This document shows, piece by piece, positions 23,077 through 24,467 of a stretch of 24,467 nucleotides of DNA (its first letter is position 1; every line of letters begins with the position of its first letter). The position numbers were made by a program, and so were the translations under genes. The DNA is taken from positions 1-24,467 of the forward strand of contig DDBO01000033.1 of assembly GCA_002332755.1 (NCBI GenBank). The letters run 5' to 3'. The stretch is from Bacteroidales bacterium UBA2030. GTDB taxonomy: Bacteria > Bacteroidota > Bacteroidia > Bacteroidales > TTA-H9. The notes below the pieces were generated by a model. The model worked only from the letters and a program-made list of their open reading frames with translations, did not search any database and was not told the DNA's origin.

Positions 23077-24462
23077 ATGAAGTTGTCGGATACAAAATTT
23101 AATGAGCAAGCCGAGAAAGTCGCATTTGACAAAGAACATAGGCGCAGGCTGCTATTCAATATTGGTCGATACGATGAAGCTGTAGCCAAGGGCAAGAGTT
23201 TTTATCATAATTTGGACTTAGCTCGCGACAGAGCTGCTCACATTCGGATGAAAACTTTACTTAATCTGGATAAACTCCTTATTGATTTTGAATCAAGAAT
23301 TACTGCAAGAGGAGCTAAGGTGTTGTGGGCACCAGATGCCGAAGAGGCTGTTAAGCACGTAATTGATATACTTCATAAAGTTGGTTCTTCGGCAGTGGTA
23401 AAGTCTAAATCGATGGTCAGTGAAGAACTTGAGCTTAATCAGGAATTGGAGAAAGCAAAGATTCAACCTCTGGAAACCGATTTAGGAGAATTCATTGTAC
23501 AACAAAGAGGAGAAAAGCCTTATCATATCGTTACTCCGGCTATGCATCTTTCGAAAGAAGACATAGCTCTAATGATGCATGAAAAATTCGGATTATCACC
23601 AACATCTTCTCCTTCAGAAATAACTACCTGGGTAAGAATGCATCTGCGCGAAAAATTTGCTGAAGTTGATGCAGGAATAACAGGTGCTAATTTTTTAATT
23701 GCTGACCCAGGAGCTATTGCTATCACCGAAAATGAAGGAAATGGTGTTTTTAGCTTATCATCTCATAAAGTTCATATTGTAATTGCCGGTATTGAGAAAC
23801 TAATACCCTCATTAGAAGATCTTGATCTTTTCTGGCCTTTATTAGCTATCCACGGCACGGGGCAGCATATGACGGTTTACAACACCATTGTGATGGGTCC
23901 TGTACAGGATGGTGAAGGCGGAGGACCCAAAGAGATGTATGTGATTTTGTTGAACAATGGCCGTACAAATGTCCTTGCCAAAAATCCGCAGCGTCGGGCG
24001 CTGACGTGCATTCGTTGCGGAGCTTGCCTGAATGCATGTCCGATTTATAAAAACATTGGTGGCTACACCTATGATACAACGTACACAGGACCTATTGGTT
24101 CGGTAATCACTCCTCACATGAAAGGAATGGATAACTACGGACATTTGAGTTTTGCCTCCACCTTATGTGGAAAATGTACAGAAGTTTGTCCTGTAAAAAT
24201 TCCTTTGCATGAATATTTACTTTTCAACCGCAATGATTCAGTAAAAGCAGGTTACACTGATTCCAAATGGAAACGGGCCATTAAACTCAGTCAATGGATA
24301 TTACGTAAACCATCTTTTCTTGATGCCGGTAAGCCATGGTTCAGGCGCTGGGCGTTGAAAAACTTTGTAGCACCCATATGGGGTAAACGCCGTGTATTAC
24401 CTACTCTGCCTTCAGATAGTTTTAGAAAACAATGGCTTAAAATTCAGAAAGATAAAATTTAA
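23077..24462 (+). CDS. lutB: LutB-like iron-sulfur protein (lactate utilisation)
   Basis: The 461-residue protein combines an LUD/DUF162 domain (about 60-290; GANFLIADPGAIAITENEGN at 203-222) with a ferredoxin-like segment. Cysteines at 311, 314, 317 and 321 (CIRCGACLNACP) and 364, 367 and 371 (CGKCTEVCP) would bind two [4Fe-4S] clusters. A C-terminal region of about 90 residues follows. In Bacillus and Campylobacter relatives, LutA, LutB and LutC together oxidise L-lactate to pyruvate. Here no lutA lies upstream, and a lutC could follow just past the window. The stop codon is at 24460-24462, five bases from the end, so the gene is complete. It was probably recruited into the rpiB transcript. 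Confidence 0.9.
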   Translation: MKLSDTKFNEQAEKVAFDKEHRRRLLFNIGRYDEAVAKGKSFYHNLDLARDRAAHIRMKTLLNLDKLLIDFESRITARGAKVLWAPDAEEAVKHVIDILHKVGSSAVVKSKSMVSEELELNQELEKAKIQPLETDLGEFIVQQRGEKPYHIVTPAMHLSKEDIALMMHEKFGLSPTSSPSEITTWVRMHLREKFAEVDAGITGANFLIADPGAIAITENEGNGVFSLSSHKVHIVIAGIEKLIPSLEDLDLFWPLLAIHGTGQHMTVYNTIVMGPVQDGEGGGPKEMYVILLNNGRTNVLAKNPQRRALTCIRCGACLNACPIYKNIGGYTYDTTYTGPIGSVITPHMKGMDNYGHLSFASTLCGKCTEVCPVKIPLHEYLLFNRNDSVKAGYTDSKWKRAIKLSQWILRKPSFLDAGKPWFRRWALKNFVAPIWGKRRVLPTLPSDSFRKQWLKIQKDKI

Positions 24463-24467
24463 ATTAA

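Overview
This is a Bacteroidota chromosome segment, probably from an anaerobic or environmental member of the Bacteroidales or a neighbouring order. Four things point there: two secreted proteins with type IX secretion (T9SS) C-terminal sorting domains, signal peptides that appear to be cut directly before glutamine, promoters of the TAnnTTTG type, and a conserved cell-envelope gene order (coaX, FadL-like protein, TPR protein, lptC, CNNM protein, PpiD). Base composition is moderately AT-rich and even across the window. I see no mobile element, CRISPR array or phage gene.

Layout. Positions 1-64 hold a truncated tRNA-Phe on the minus strand with a good Bacteroidota promoter. Positions 154-7679 are a plus-strand envelope and housekeeping cluster: pantothenate kinase (CoaX), an outer-membrane beta-barrel, a TPR protein, LptC, a CNNM/HlyC-type membrane protein and the periplasmic foldase PpiD, ending at a terminator. 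DnaG primase follows (7750-9723, non-ATG start) and overlaps tail to tail with a minus-strand pair of T9SS cargo genes. One of these is a 1222-residue multidomain protein with six Asp-box repeats. The other (13470-15515) is a peptidylarginine deiminase that keeps every active-site residue I can recall for the Porphyromonas gingivalis enzyme PPAD. A small lone PAS-domain protein (15666-15998) reads away from it.

Positions 16093-21021 form a tight three-gene unit: lytic transglycosylase MltD with three LysM domains, a DUF4837 lipoprotein, and a prolyl tripeptidyl peptidase (PtpA-like S9 protease). It ends at a strong hairpin terminator next to tRNA-Thr(CGT). Quinolinate synthase NadA (minus) and RpiB plus LutB (plus) diverge from a 489-bp AT-rich gap. 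That gap carries a dense cluster of DnaA-box-like nonamers and is a candidate replication origin.

Most genes are conventional. The items most worth a second look are the PPAD-type deiminase, the candidate oriC, a perfect 38-bp palindrome inside the lptC signal-peptide region, and the PtpA-type substrate residues in the S9 protease. I did not find a clearly new multi-gene system.
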